A stretch of 33,540 bases of DNA, from NCBI GenBank assembly GCA_019648995.1, contig BLXT01002238.1:94722-128261 (forward strand). The letters are read 5' to 3'. Each line of letters opens with the position of its first letter. Positions within the stretch are counted from its first letter, which is position 1. Both the position numbers and the translations under genes were made by a program. The stretch comes from Plakobranchus ocellatus. Taxonomy: Eukaryota; Mollusca; Gastropoda; Plakobranchidae. Of this stretch, positions 11,001 to 24,348 are shown in pieces. Below the pieces are notes generated by a model. That model had not been told where the DNA came from. It did no database searches and saw only the letters and a list, made by a program, of their open reading frames with translations.

Positions 11001-14000
11001 ATGAATGAAAAGCTGAGGAATTTTCCTTTCGATTGACACTTGGTGTGATGGGGTTGGAATTCCTTAGTCCCCTACTCAAAGGGTGCAAAGTTGTTGGAGT
11101 TGAATCAAACAATGCGACGTAATTTTCAACATTTTGCTCGCAACAACATATTTCAAAATGCGAAATTTAAGTATTAATAAGATTAATTTTGTCTTGAAAC
11201 TCATAGAGAAGGTGTAGGAATCACTGTTAAATAATGATCTGACCTTAACTCAATTTTGACTATGACTGATCTTCACTTTATATTTAGGCCTGTATCTCAA
11301 TAGTAACTTCAGCACAACCCGACTGGTTTTTCTCAATCCTCATCACATATGGTTCTTAAACTTAAATCTAGGTTGCTTTCACAAAACAGTGAAAAAAAAA
11401 AAAATAAAATGTAAAAACAGCAGAATGTATTACCATGTATTAAATGGAGAGCTTCATTAAGATTCTGAGTGATAAAAGCCCCTAAATAAAAGTAGATTCT
11501 ACTTCTAGGCATACATTAGTCTTCAGCTGAGATCAGATTAGATCTTGTCTCTCGACTATTATGAGATTCATGATAAGGTCTATTATTTTTTTAAAATCAA
11601 TTCTTTATCTCCTTGTGAAGGCATATGATATGTTGATCAAAAGCGTCTCAGAAATTTACCTCTGTAATGTCAATGCCAAGTTGTTAGGCACAGCTTTTTT
11701 TTTTCTTCTATGAAAGAAGTGTCATTGTCTCCATATTAACTAGTGGTGAGTTGATGTAGCAGTGATAAGCTGCCTTATCAATTCATGTGCACTGCAATCT
11801 GTTTTGATTCCTGAAACTAATCGCTACAAAACATGAAAAAAATTACACAGAAATACATGCAAAACCAATTAGTTTCTTTCCTCCAACAGAGGACATGCAA
11901 TATTGAAGACTTACCCTGACGCACCTGTCTGCCAGAAGAAACATGTGTTTTGCCCATGCACAAAATATTTGCACTGATTCACTTTTATCTAGACATAGCA
12001 TATAATCATTTGCCTTGAACGTGTCATTAAGATTTGGGGAATCTCTCATTAGCAGGACACTGAGAAGCACTGCAGATTTCCACGATCTTAAAACGCCTTC
12101 ACATCAGGTAGTGCATGATTTTCTTTTTTATGGCTGAAGCTTTCCCTCATTAGCTAGTGCAATGGCCATCTTGTTGCCAGTGATTCTGTCATTAGAGTTT
12201 AGCCACTGGACCACAGTCTGTACCCCCTCCACCCTCTCTAAGGAGCCTGTTAGCAGCACAGTTTCTTCTACATCTGTCCTTAGATCTTTCCAAAGCTTGC
12301 ACTTATACCTGGCAATTGATGAAGATTACCACATCAGGAAGCAGGCTTTCTTTCAGGATGCCTCCTGGTGACTTCTCTTTAACACTTGATAATAGCCTTA
12401 AACTTGCAACAAAATCTGCATGTTTTCTTTCTCAGGGGTCCGCATACACAAGATTTTGAACCATTGGCCATAGGGTGTAAATCCCATAGCCTTTGTTTCT
12501 GGTGCCCCCTATTGATCAGCCATATGAGTATGCCAGAGCGTACTCTCTGATGTATGTAGAATTGCTTCCAGAAACAGGGTTTTAAGAGTGAGGGAGCTTG
12601 TTTCATCTTTTCTGCCCATTGGTCCAATAAGCAGACTGGTTTCAAGAAAGGTTTGTGCTGCTACAGAGGCCCATGCTAGGATGGGTATTGGCGCATGGTT
12701 GGGGTGAGGGGGTTGTATTTTGATGTGAGATCATGAGCTGAGGACTGAGATCTTTGTTATTTGTCAACATTGTGTGCTAAAATTATCCATAACTGACCCT
12801 AGCTGGGTACGTTTGCCAACGCGCCAGAATGGTTTGCTCACCCCTTCTGAGTTTAAGTGGCTAGTATCCAAATGCAACTTCCAGGATTGTGATTGATGTT
12901 CTTGTGAGAGCTCTTAATATGAATCACAGTGCAGCATTCTGAGCTCTATTCAATTGTTTGAGGGATGTCTTGCTAGCTAAGTTCAATACTGGATTTGTGT
13001 ATTTGAGCACCGCTCAGATGAAACTGGCATAAATCGTTTTCAGAGACCAGGGCCTCTGCAATACAACAATGCATTCCTGCACTCTATTGGCCACATTCTA
13101 CATGTGGTTCCCTGAGTCTAGCGATACGCCAAGATACTTCAGGAGGTTATCTCTCTTTAGGAACTCCCCCACTACCTCGCTACCATATACCTGAATGCAT
13201 TAGGGAATTTAGAAGGAGTTATATTTGTTCTGTGCGAGGCCATATTTTTATGTTGAAAGTCAATCTCTAGACTTTGTTTTTACTCTTTGTATTGATTAAT
13301 GGATTATCATTGCCCAAGGGAAATGCATTTGTCTCTATTCTTTGGTGATCGCCAAGGACAGGTTGGACTGTATCTCTAGATCGCACTATATGTTCCTTGA
13401 AATCAATAAAATGTTTATGTATATAAACTCACATCTTATATATTGGGTTAGTGATGAGTCTTATCAGGGTTAGTTCTATAAGAACGTTAAAAACAAGTGA
13501 AATATTAACAAAAAATTAAAAAAATGTGTGTACTTTCATGAAATGTGTCCTTAGATTCAGGCCTAATATTTACCAAATATTGTCAGGAAATGACAATTGG
13601 TCCTAAAAAGTCAATAATTGTGGTCAAAAATATCAAAAAATCGTTTTGGCGTGGACCCTGACTAGATTTTTTTTCCAGACAATTTTAATGACAGTCACTA
13701 TCTCTGTAAAAAAAATTTTCATACAGGCATATACATACTTGTTTGTCATATTATAAATCACATTATATTGTTCTTTCCTCATTTGCCAAGGTTATTTTTA
13801 TAGGAAAAACTTGCCAGTAAACTATCTGGGGGAAATTCTTAGGAGCCTGGTAAAATATGGGATAAAATGCTTTTAAAAAAAAATTTTTGCCTATGCTATC
13901 TGGGGAAATCTTAGTTTGTGTGTTCTTAGATTATTTTTTCTTTAGATGTTGAGTCCTTCATTTTCTACAACCAAAATAAAATTGTTGTGTTCTTGTTATG

Positions 14001-14240
14001 CAAAACAGGGTTCAGCTGTGTTCGACTTTACTGGCACAGGCTTTCAGGTACAAGGCAATACAAATGCACCTCGTGCAATTACCCTTTCAGCCATTATCTA
14101 CTGCCTCAGGTGTATGGTGGGACATGATGTACCACTGAATCAGGTAAGATGCAGATGATTATTATAGGCCATGCAAAATTTTATATGACTGGAAAAAAAA
14201 TAGCAAACACAACAAGACCACCAAGAATAACACCACCACC

Positions 14241-14271
<31 letters not shown>

Positions 14272-17200
14272 GCAAAATAAAATAACCAACATAGAAGAAA
14301 TTGTTTTGCGCATGAAGGACAGAAGTTGATACAGGAGGTAGAATATTTGAGGAGCACAGAGGGTTTGAAATCATAGAGATAGCAGCATGTCATCTGTTCA
14401 GGCTTAAGCTCACCATTCTAAACAGGTTTTTCAGTCAATGCGATGTCATCATTCTCCATCCCTCTCCATCTTTTGTCATTACAAATATTATGTTTTTCTC
14501 TAGTATGATGCACTGATAAAATCAGGCAATCACTTTTAATAGCTGTCAGCCATTCTGCCTCCTCACTTTTATTCATGAACTCCAGTGTTTAAAATATGTC
14601 TGATCTCATATCTCTAGGTATGCTCAATGTATATATTTTACCTTTCTTTTTCAGAGTCTTCATTATTTCAAAATGGATTCTTAGAAAACAAAATTTAAAA
14701 ATATATATAATATATGAAACAATCTCAAGAAAATAAATGATAAGCAGAAAGAACTAAAATAGAATATTATTCATGTATCTCTAACATATAAAAGAATAAA
14801 AAAAAAAAAACGAGAAAGAGAATATGGCCCCAATCAACATCTTTAACTAAAAGGACTGCTGTTCATTTGAGCCGCTAGATTATCTTTCTAGAGAAGGGAA
14901 AAAGAAGAAGGAGAAGGAAAACTATCATTTCAGATGTGGTGGTAACAAATGGAACATTAGCATCATCGTTGACAGTGGTAAAAACTTACAAATGTTTTAT
15001 GAGTTTATTTTTATCATTGTAGTTTTTTTTTTTACGAGAATTGTTACCATGGATTTTTTTCTCTTTTTTAATGGCTTTTTATCTGAGTAGGGTTGTCTAG
15101 CTCCAGTAAAGATAGTCATCCCTGCTGGCAGCATCATAGACCCTTATGAAGATTTAGCTGTTGTAGGTGGAAATGTTCTTACAAGTCAGCGTATTGTTGA
15201 TGTGATACTCAAAGCATTTGGCACTTGCGCTGCCTCCCAAGTAAGTTTTATTGTACTTATAAATATTACGTTTATGAAATTAATTGAACTTCTAAATCAT
15301 GCAGAATAAACTGTATTTTTAAATGTTTCATGTCAGTTTAAAGTATCAAAGCAAGATAGAAAGATGCTTCATAATAATGGGAATGATTTGTGTAGTCGGT
15401 AAGATGTTGAATATCAAAAGTTCTGACCCTCCCAAAAATATGGTGATTGATAAAATTAAAAGCTTAAAAGAAAAAGGTACTTTTATTTATTTTTTTTTTA
15501 TGTAAAAAAAAATAAATGTTTATAGCTATACCTCTTTAAAACTATTGAGATCATTTCAATAGCTGTATTTTTACGGTCTCAGTAAAATTTTCATATTCTG
15601 TCTTTAATACTGTGCTTGAGACGATTTGTTTCACTGGATTTTACAGGTTAATGAATTGAAAGAAATAAAATAAATGCAAAGAAAATACAGTGAACTACTG
15701 CTTAGTTGATGTCTGTGATTGATTGACAACAACATTGACTAATCTATACATCTATTTATCCACTGCCTTGTTGTTGATGATAAAACAGTAGTAGCTCAAG
15801 TTCCAGATCAGCTTAAAAGAAAATTGGCATATGCAATTTTGACTAAAGTGAAGTCAACTATAATAGAGTATTTGAAAAGAATGAAAATTATAGAGAAACA
15901 TTCGAGGAGAAGAAAAGATACCTTAGTTAAAAAAAAAAAGGCTCAAGTCAAATTTTTGTAAGCTCTCTGATGCAAATGACGAAACAGAAATTTGAAAAGA
16001 AAAGCAAATTTTAATATGGTTTTTAATAGAGAACATTTTTTATTGTAATTCTTAGCAGTGTCTGGATGTATTGAATAAATCTGAAATGTTTTGTCAAATG
16101 TAGCTTTGAGCTATTTAATTCTTTATTTGCCATTGCAGAGACTCACTATTTTTTCTTATTGTATTCAAGGGTTGCATGAATAACATCACATTTGGATATG
16201 CTAATGTTGGGTATTATGAAACGGTTGCAGGAGGAGCCGGAGCAGTAAGTGCAGAAGGATCTCCAAATCTATCCTTACCACCCACATTTATATTCTTTCA
16301 CACTTTAATTAATGTTTCTTGAAGTAGTAATTGTAAAATTTACATAGAGATTGCTATGTTATGACTTTAAGAAGTTTTTTTGGAAATTATGGAATATATT
16401 ACAGAATTTAAAAGTCTGGAATTTTTAATATTTTTTTTTTTTTTGGACAATTTTTTTTCCTTTGTGCTTCATAAGGAAACAGTAAATGGACAATTTCATG
16501 ATAGCTCAGAAAAATCAAATTCTGTTTTTGAAATGCTGGGCAAACAAATATTTACAAAACCCATCTAGATCTAATTCCCGTCAAATTCCACCAATATTTT
16601 ACATAAAAGAATTATATCTACTTAAATAAGCCTATTGTAAACTTTTAAATGCTTTTAAATGTACAAAAATTATACCACGCTAGATCTCTAGCTTGTCTCC
16701 CTTTGCATGTGTTTTGCTAGGGGGCTCTAAATAGATTTGGTTTCTTCACTTTATCGAGAACATTTCTATTGGGAACCTTACTTTTTTGCATGTGAGTCAG
16801 TTTTAAAAAAGGGGAGGGGAAGGTTGTTTTTTTTTTCTTTCCTGAAGCTCATGTAATAGAAACTGCATTTTTACCCAAGCGTCTTTATTTTCCTTCTGTG
16901 ACAAACTGTTTCATTTTTTAAGGGTCCTACTTGGCACGGTCGCAGTGGTGTCCATACTCACATGACAAACACGAGGATTACAGATCCTGAAATTCTGGAG
17001 AAAAGGTAAAACATTGGAATTCTATGCTTTTCCAGAAATTCATTTTTCTCATTTGTACCCTGATGAGGCTAGAGTCAGTTAGGCTGCTTCTTGCATTTTG
17101 TTCCAAATGTGGAAAGATTTGATGGAAATACAAATTATTGGATCAGAGTGAGATAGCAATCTAAATAAATTGCAATGAATGCATGGGTGCAAGCTTTCCT

Positions 17201-17468
17201 TGTTTGGCACACCAGCCAATTAGAATTTTGTCATTACATACTGCTGGCCAATCAGATTAGTAGCAAGGCTGGCTTTGTGAAAGATATGGTTTTTGGTTAG
17301 CTGTAGAATGAAAAATGTGAAATAGGAGTTGGACGTTTCTTTTACAGAGTAATAAACATGTCTGCTATTTCCAGTTATGTGGTAAACCTCAGTATGTATA
17401 TCACAGACATTAGTTTTCATAGTGCATAGTCTCTCTCTCTCTCTCTCTCTCTCCACATTATATATGAT

Positions 17469-17529
<61 letters not shown>

Positions 17530-20500
17530 TGCTCTTAGTTGTCAATATGAAATAGCCAATTTAACATCAGAATCTCTTGGGTAGAGTTTAATGAAATGCA
17601 GTATTGTGCTGAGGGACTTCAGATCCCATTATGCATTTTGTCAGTGGTCAGTCTTATCTGTCTAAACTTATTAGAGGATGGACTTTTAATTTGTTGACAG
17701 TCACATCACAGTGTGATAGCAAAGTGAAAACTTTTGTGGGTCCGCCTATGATAGCCTAAATAGTAAATGTAATCATCCAAGCACAAAGCCAACAACTGGT
17801 TTTTTTTAGTACTAAGAAATGTGGCACCAATGTGAACTGTGGATCTCAATTTTCAAGGATATTATGCATTTTTCAACTAACCCTTTTGTGGAAAAATCTT
17901 CAAAAATTGATACCCTTGTGATCTGTTTTTGCAAATGATGACAAATGAAGTGATTAAGGTTTGATTTCTATCAAAACATAAAAATCCTAACTTTTTGGAG
18001 AGTCAAATGTGTGTCCCAAAAGTGGGACATTTTCCATAATAGGCCACATGTTTTTTTGTACCCTCAAATGTTGTGAAAGGAATTGTTTTTGACACTGACT
18101 CTCAAAAACACATAATAAAATTCCTAGATATCATAAACAAGCAGACTCTAAACAATGCAGAAATTTATTTGACATTTTTATCAGAGATAATGAACAATCA
18201 ATTCCACATTTTCTAAAAAAAATGGACAGAAAAGATACATTGATTGACACAATATATCCTTGTGTTGAAATGTGGTTGAAAAAAATGAGCTTTTGAAAAC
18301 ATGAAGCAAGGTATTCTATGAGTATTTTCAACTGCTGTATAAACTTGAATTATTTACATTCACAAAATTTGGGCACAAAGAGCACATCACTATAACAGAG
18401 AAACAATAAGGATTACACAAATCATTATATTTCATTGCTTAGTTTGAAAGTCATTTAAGCAGATTTGGTGCACGGCTACATTTGGGCATTTCACGCATGT
18501 TTTATTGTTTTCTCTCTACACATTTTGCTTTTGCTGTGCATAGAGATTTGTCCTTGTCATATAGACAAGGAAATTCTCATAAGTAACAATTCAAATGCAG
18601 ACAGAGGAAACGTATCTCAATCTTTGATACAGCTGATTTCTTGTTAGAAAGATTCTGAGTGGCTTGTTTCATCTTAATCCACATGATCCAATATGTCTCG
18701 ATTTGACATAACACATAGTCACAGGTGTTCGCTCTTTTGCCCACTGTCTTGATTGAAAAGTGCTGGTGTTGTCGTTTTCTTCATCACTCTCAAGGGCATA
18801 CATCTGCTCATCCCTAATTCTCATGAGAATACAACCTGGTTTAGTTTGCTTTTAGAAAGATTGTCCATTGTCACAGTCAGTATTGGGCCTCTGGCAGCTC
18901 AAGATAGATGCCATCTGATTCACAATCTGTATCTCTCTCATTCAAGAACATCAATCGCCTCATTGATGGTAAGCATCCTGGGGATGGAGAGAAAAAGACA
19001 GAAATGACTAGTTTATCTTTAGTATCTTATCATTGAATCTGCTCTCCACTTGCTAGGAGTGTCAGTGAACAGTGGATAGCGAATTTGTCCTGAGATCTAC
19101 CGGGACCCTTCTTTCATCGGTGGGAGTCTCGCCATTGGTGTCCTGGCCTGACGGAGGGCCTGAAAGCCTGATATCACCTTGTTGTTGACTGCTATATAAA
19201 AAAAACCACTCTACTTGCTAGATTTTTTAAATTATCGAGCACTGATGAATAATTTTAGATATTTCATCCTTTTTCCTAAGGTCAATAATGAGTTTGTCAA
19301 TCTCACCCCACCACCAATAGAGAAGAAATAAAATAATCTNNNNNNNNNNNNNNNNNNNNNNNNNNNNNNNNNNNNNNNNNNNNNNNNNNNNNNNNNNNNN
19401 NNNNNNNNNNNNNNNNNNNNNNNNNNNNNNNNNNNNNNNNNNNNNNNNNNNNNNNNNNNNNNNNNNNNNNNNNNNNNNNNNNNNNNNNNNNNNNNNNNNN
19501 NNNNNNNNNNNNNNNNNNNNNNNNNNNNNNNNNNNNNNNNNNNNNNNNNNNNNNNNNNNNNNNNNNNNNNNNNNNNNNNNNNNNNNNNNNNNNNNNNTTC
19601 CTAAGGTCAATAATGAGTTTGTCAATCTCACCCCACCACCAATAGAGAAGAAATAAAATAATCTTTGTCTCAGAGAAAATAACATTGAAAAAAATAGAGA
19701 AGAAAAAAGTGAAATTTAGAAAATACGACCAAGAGAGAATCATTGCATAATCAAGCCAAGTGGCCACTGGCAAAGTGGCAAAACTGTATGCTGTGTGGTG
19801 TATGATTCTATTTAGTTATTGCTGATGGTAGAGAGAAGTGAATTTCCAGTTTTACATCATACAGAAAATATGAAAAATAAAAATTATTTATTGAAATATG
19901 CAGTATGAATTTTTTGGACATGAAAACAATACACAAGTGCTTAAATTTGAGTTGAGATCATTGTAAAAAGCTTGCTTTTTACATTATAAATATAAGACAA
20001 TGGTAAGAGGAAATTAAAATAGCAATGATAGTTATTCATCTATGATTGGCTATGATGGGGAAAGTCAACATTATGGATGATGATGTGCAAAAAGATTAAA
20101 AAGATTTTTTACTTTTTTGTGTGTGTGTTTTTTTTTTCATTATAATTATATGTGATAAACAGCTTGGCTTATAATTACTTAATGCATAATTGTAACATAA
20201 AAAACATGATGGTCGGTGATTTATGAATGCTGCATGAGAGATTAAAAAAGATTACAGAATTTGATCTCTACAAAAGAATAAGATGTAATGCTTTAAAGAT
20301 TCTACTTGTTGGTATTTTTTTTGTTTTGTTTGTAATCTTTATGCAGATATCCAATTGTCCTACAATGTTTCAAGCTCAACAAAGGCACTGGAGGCAAAGG
20401 GCATTATATTGGAGGTGATGGAGTCATAAGAGAGTTTCTCTTTAGAAGACCTTTGACTTTGTCTCTTTTGACGGAACGCAGAGTTTTCTGCCCATATGGA

Positions 20501-23500
20501 CTTGAAGGTAAAAATGCATGAAAAGTTTTAGCATCTGGAAAAAAGATCTGAGAACTGCAGAATGTTTTTAACTTGGCTTGCTTGGAGTCAGAACTTTCAA
20601 TGTAGCTGACAGAAAATATTATTTATCAGAACTAACCAATGAAGAAAAAAATCCAACAAATTTGCGGCAAAAAATCTTGATATGCATTTTCCTCAAATAT
20701 AATGAGCGAAACCAATGGAGGCCATGATTTGTCAAGCAGGGCCTTTTTTACTGCTTAACCAGGTTCGCTATTTTATCTGCAATGATTGCTCAGCTAGATT
20801 GACCCTTTCTTTGTTGAAGAAAAGGAGTTTGATTTCTATCGCAAATATGACTACTAATCACAGGTCAGCATGCTTATTAGGCCAGGCTAGCAAATTGCTT
20901 TGTTTTACTTCAGTTCATGTCCAGCCGCGTACTGGATCAGTCTAGACCTCAATTGTGTTCCTTTCTGATGTGTGTGTAGCTATTTGAGATCTACCTTTCT
21001 AATCTATGGACAACTGCATTTTTGTTCTGACTACTAATCAAGACCTGCAGATTTCCACTTTTACTCAAGATGTAAAAGTGAAAGAGCATGATTTATCTAT
21101 TGTACTTTTGATTTAGCTTGTATGTACAGATTGTGTACGAGGAAAGAAAGCCAGTTTTGAAATAAGCATTTTGGTTGAGAATAAGCAAAATAGATCTTTG
21201 CTGGCTGTTGTAAGAAGCAAAACCTATTGCAAGGGTTGGCAAGTCTGCATTGGGATGCAGTAAGCCTAATTTGCAGCTTATTTTTTTTTACAATCTCATT
21301 AAATCATGACTCTTTCACCTAGGCCAACCTTTTAAATATTTTTATACATAAAGTTGATCATACCTTAACTGAAAACGGCTGAACCGAAGAAACAGCTAAA
21401 CCAAAACGAAATTGAAGAGCTTTCCATTTTTTCTATTATTCTATCTCATTAAACATGCTGTAAACCGAAAGCGTTGGCTGCCTTACTATCACTAAAGCGA
21501 AATAAAAACTACTGGGAAAGCCCAGTCACTGTCCAAGCTACACATAAATGTAATCGCTTTTTTTTTTGTTACACACCTTTTCCTTTCCTTTCTTCCTCAC
21601 ATTGCTTCACACAAACCCAATACTGTTACCAGTACCTCACAGTACAGCAGGCCAGGCCCAATGTCTGGCTAGGTCTCGGTCTACTGCACTCACCTGCCCT
21701 TTCCTTCTCTTCCACCAGTCAGTTACACAGCAGGACCGTGCCAGACACTCCCTACATGTCTAGGTCCTGTCAGCACTAAGCTAAACAAAGCAAACACTGT
21801 TGCATCACAGCCAGTAATAAATCCATCTCTTTTGGTGAGAACGTCAATACTGGAAAACGTAGGCGAATATTAAATTGTAAAAGTAGAAGACTTCAGAACT
21901 GCAAAAAGCACTAAGGCGATGATGAAAGTGTGAAATTTCTGTTATTCTAGATTGATAACAGGCGCAAGACCCTCTTTACTGAAAGGGAAAGAGAAGAAGA
22001 AAGACAGATGGGTTAAAAAGAGAAAAAGATACATAAATAGACGTGTGCATTCACATGGTGTTGTGAGATGGGTGGATTTGGTTTATTTTTCGGAAGCTGT
22101 TTACTCTCCTTTATTAGTCTTACTTATTTAATGTGCTATGCTTAAATTAAAATAAGTTTAAACCAAAATAGAAATCATACTCCGCACAGATGTAACGTCT
22201 TTGTACAAAAAATTAGAAAAGTTGTAATAGTAGTAGTGGCTAATAATAGTTAAAATCATAAATAATAATATACCCATACCAATCACAATCATGGTCATGA
22301 TTTTACACAGTGATAAGAATACTGTAACTAATAAAATGTGCACTATTGCTATGCTTTGCAAGGACATTTGTATTTTAGACTGTTCTGTAAAGCTAAATTG
22401 TGAAATATCATTATTGACGATGTTGCAATAAAATTGATAAACAAATAATCAACACACGCATGCCTAGATTTACATTTAGAACAGAACCAATTGCAGTTTA
22501 ATAATATACTAGGTCATGGTAAGCGATAGGCCTAGGTCTAGATATTAATACATATCTAGGTCCAAAAGAGATATTTCCCAGCAGGAATACAACTTTTCAC
22601 ACCCCATGTTTTTAAGCTTTATTCATCAATTCAAGCTTTTAAATAGTAAACTTACATGCTTTGCAAAGTAATTGTGGTACACATGATCAGGATCTAAGAC
22701 AGGTTACATTATGGTTCTAAGTTTGTTTCTGCGGTTTAGTTTCTGGGTTGTCACTAAGGGGCAACAATAGTAACAAGGGAAGTGGCGCACCACTTATGGC
22801 TGATTTATAACAATCTGCAAGGTATATGAATCACTTCGCAAAGTAGTATGATTCTCAAATATAATGATATCTTCCACATCTTTTTAAGGTCCCAAAAATT
22901 GTAATTCTATAATTTTGAAATAATATTTGAAAAAATTGTATGACGAAAGAAGTTTTTTTTATTATGATTTCTTGATAACAGTCTGACCAACATTTTTTGA
23001 GGCATTTACAACTCACTGATGCTGGAGTTTCCTTAATTTATTTACAGATAGCAGGTATAAATCAGCTTCATAATTGTATAAACTAGGCCTACATGATTGT
23101 TGCATGTATACTTTAGCATTATATTTGTGTACCTTGAATTTTATGTCTCGTAAAAGTCCTAAACTACTGAACAGAATGACATAAGATTTGGTATAAAAGA
23201 TCAGCTGTGGCAGAAGGGTGCACTGTTTGTCTAGAGGTTCAAATTCTAACCCCTCCTAATTTTTTGTTTTTATATTGTTTCCTCAAAATATAACTCAGAA
23301 TTATTGTACGATCAGCCATCTTGCTAACATTTGAAAAGTGACCTACTTTGCATAAATTTAATTATTTAAAAAAATATTTGTTCTGTTTCATGACATTTAC
23401 TTGCATAGTTTAGAAGATACAATACTTCATGTGAAACCATCATAATTCCTTTGTTTTTCAATAAAGGGCTCAGCAATGGGAAGTTACTTTAGGTTAAAAG

Positions 23501-24264
23501 CTATTGCAACGTAAGTGTTAAAACCCAAAAAGCTGGGGCTAAAAAAAAAAAGGTAGTAGAGGGACACCTAGGAGTCATGACCTTAGAGCGTCAGAAATTC
23601 AGAGTGGAAACACTTGACTAAGGGAGATTTCTTCTCTGAAGACTATCTGCTGCCTTGCTCTCACATGAGTATCTTTCTATTCTACACTGAGGCTATAGAG
23701 ATACACTAATCAACGGCTTTCATTTCGTGTATCATTGGAAGAGAATATCTAGATTTTAGCTTTAATATCTAAATGAATGCTCATTAAATCTATGTCTAGA
23801 TAAATAAGCCTGTTTATTAATTTAGATTCAAGGCCTAATTAACTTTGCTTTCATTCTGAGCATTTTTCTAGGTAAGCAATATATGGCATTATTCATTATC
23901 TTGGTTATTCCAATTCTAAATTCTAGCTTTGAAAACTAAATCAAGGCGTCATTGACTAGATTAGGCCTGATAAGGCCTACAGATCTAGATTCAAGGCCTA
24001 ATTTAACTTTAAATCCACGAGAATCTAGATCTAAACTAGCAGGAATTAATTACTTAAATCATTCATGAGTTTTACAAAATATACAATTCAAAATACACAA
24101 ATATACATAGTATAGACAAGGAATGGAAATACCTCGGCATCTGATTTTATTTCATGCCGCACGTATGTTATTTAGATCTCGGTTCTAAATTCTATGGTAC
24201 CCTGAAATCTAAATGTTTAAAAAGAAATCTCTTATTAACATTTTGATTTTTTGTAAGTGTACTA

Positions 24265-24348
<84 letters not shown>

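Larger units (their letters stand above)
7066..14008 (+). other. OPLAH intron d-e, longest intron in the window
   Basis: A 6.9-kb intron. It carries CTAGAY hexamer repeats (10526-10561 and scattered copies near 8760-8800 and 10430-10450) and a minus-strand LINE relic (about 12140-13275). I see no supported gene or RNA in 7070-10430, 10570-12130 or 13280-14000. Open frames there are short and lack recognisable motifs. Confidence 0.75.
17006..20346 (+). other. OPLAH intron h-i
   Basis: A 3.3-kb intron. It holds a CT and a TA microsatellite, a minus-strand piggyBac-like relic, a GC-richer patch (about 19050-19190) of unknown nature and the N gap. I see nothing in 17530-17870 or 19670-20340. Confidence 0.8.

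Noticed and set aside
11843..12070. 75-codon minus-strand frame with a possible donor (GGGTAAGT) inside and TTCTCAG upstream
   Set aside because: The peptide looks moderately protein-like, but I recognise no family and no flanking exon.
14162..14393. Minus-strand frames rich in Val, Leu and Gly
   Set aside because: They are translations of the CAC/CAA microsatellite.
19227..19773. Two long minus-strand frames of about 150 codons spanning the gap
   Set aside because: Most of their length is N; the flanking residues come from the duplicated 67-mer and show no domain.
21474..21779. 101-codon plus-strand open frame in intron i-j
   Set aside because: It covers a locally GC-richer patch, but the peptide is His/Ser/Thr-rich, with an overlapping frame equally open and no domain.
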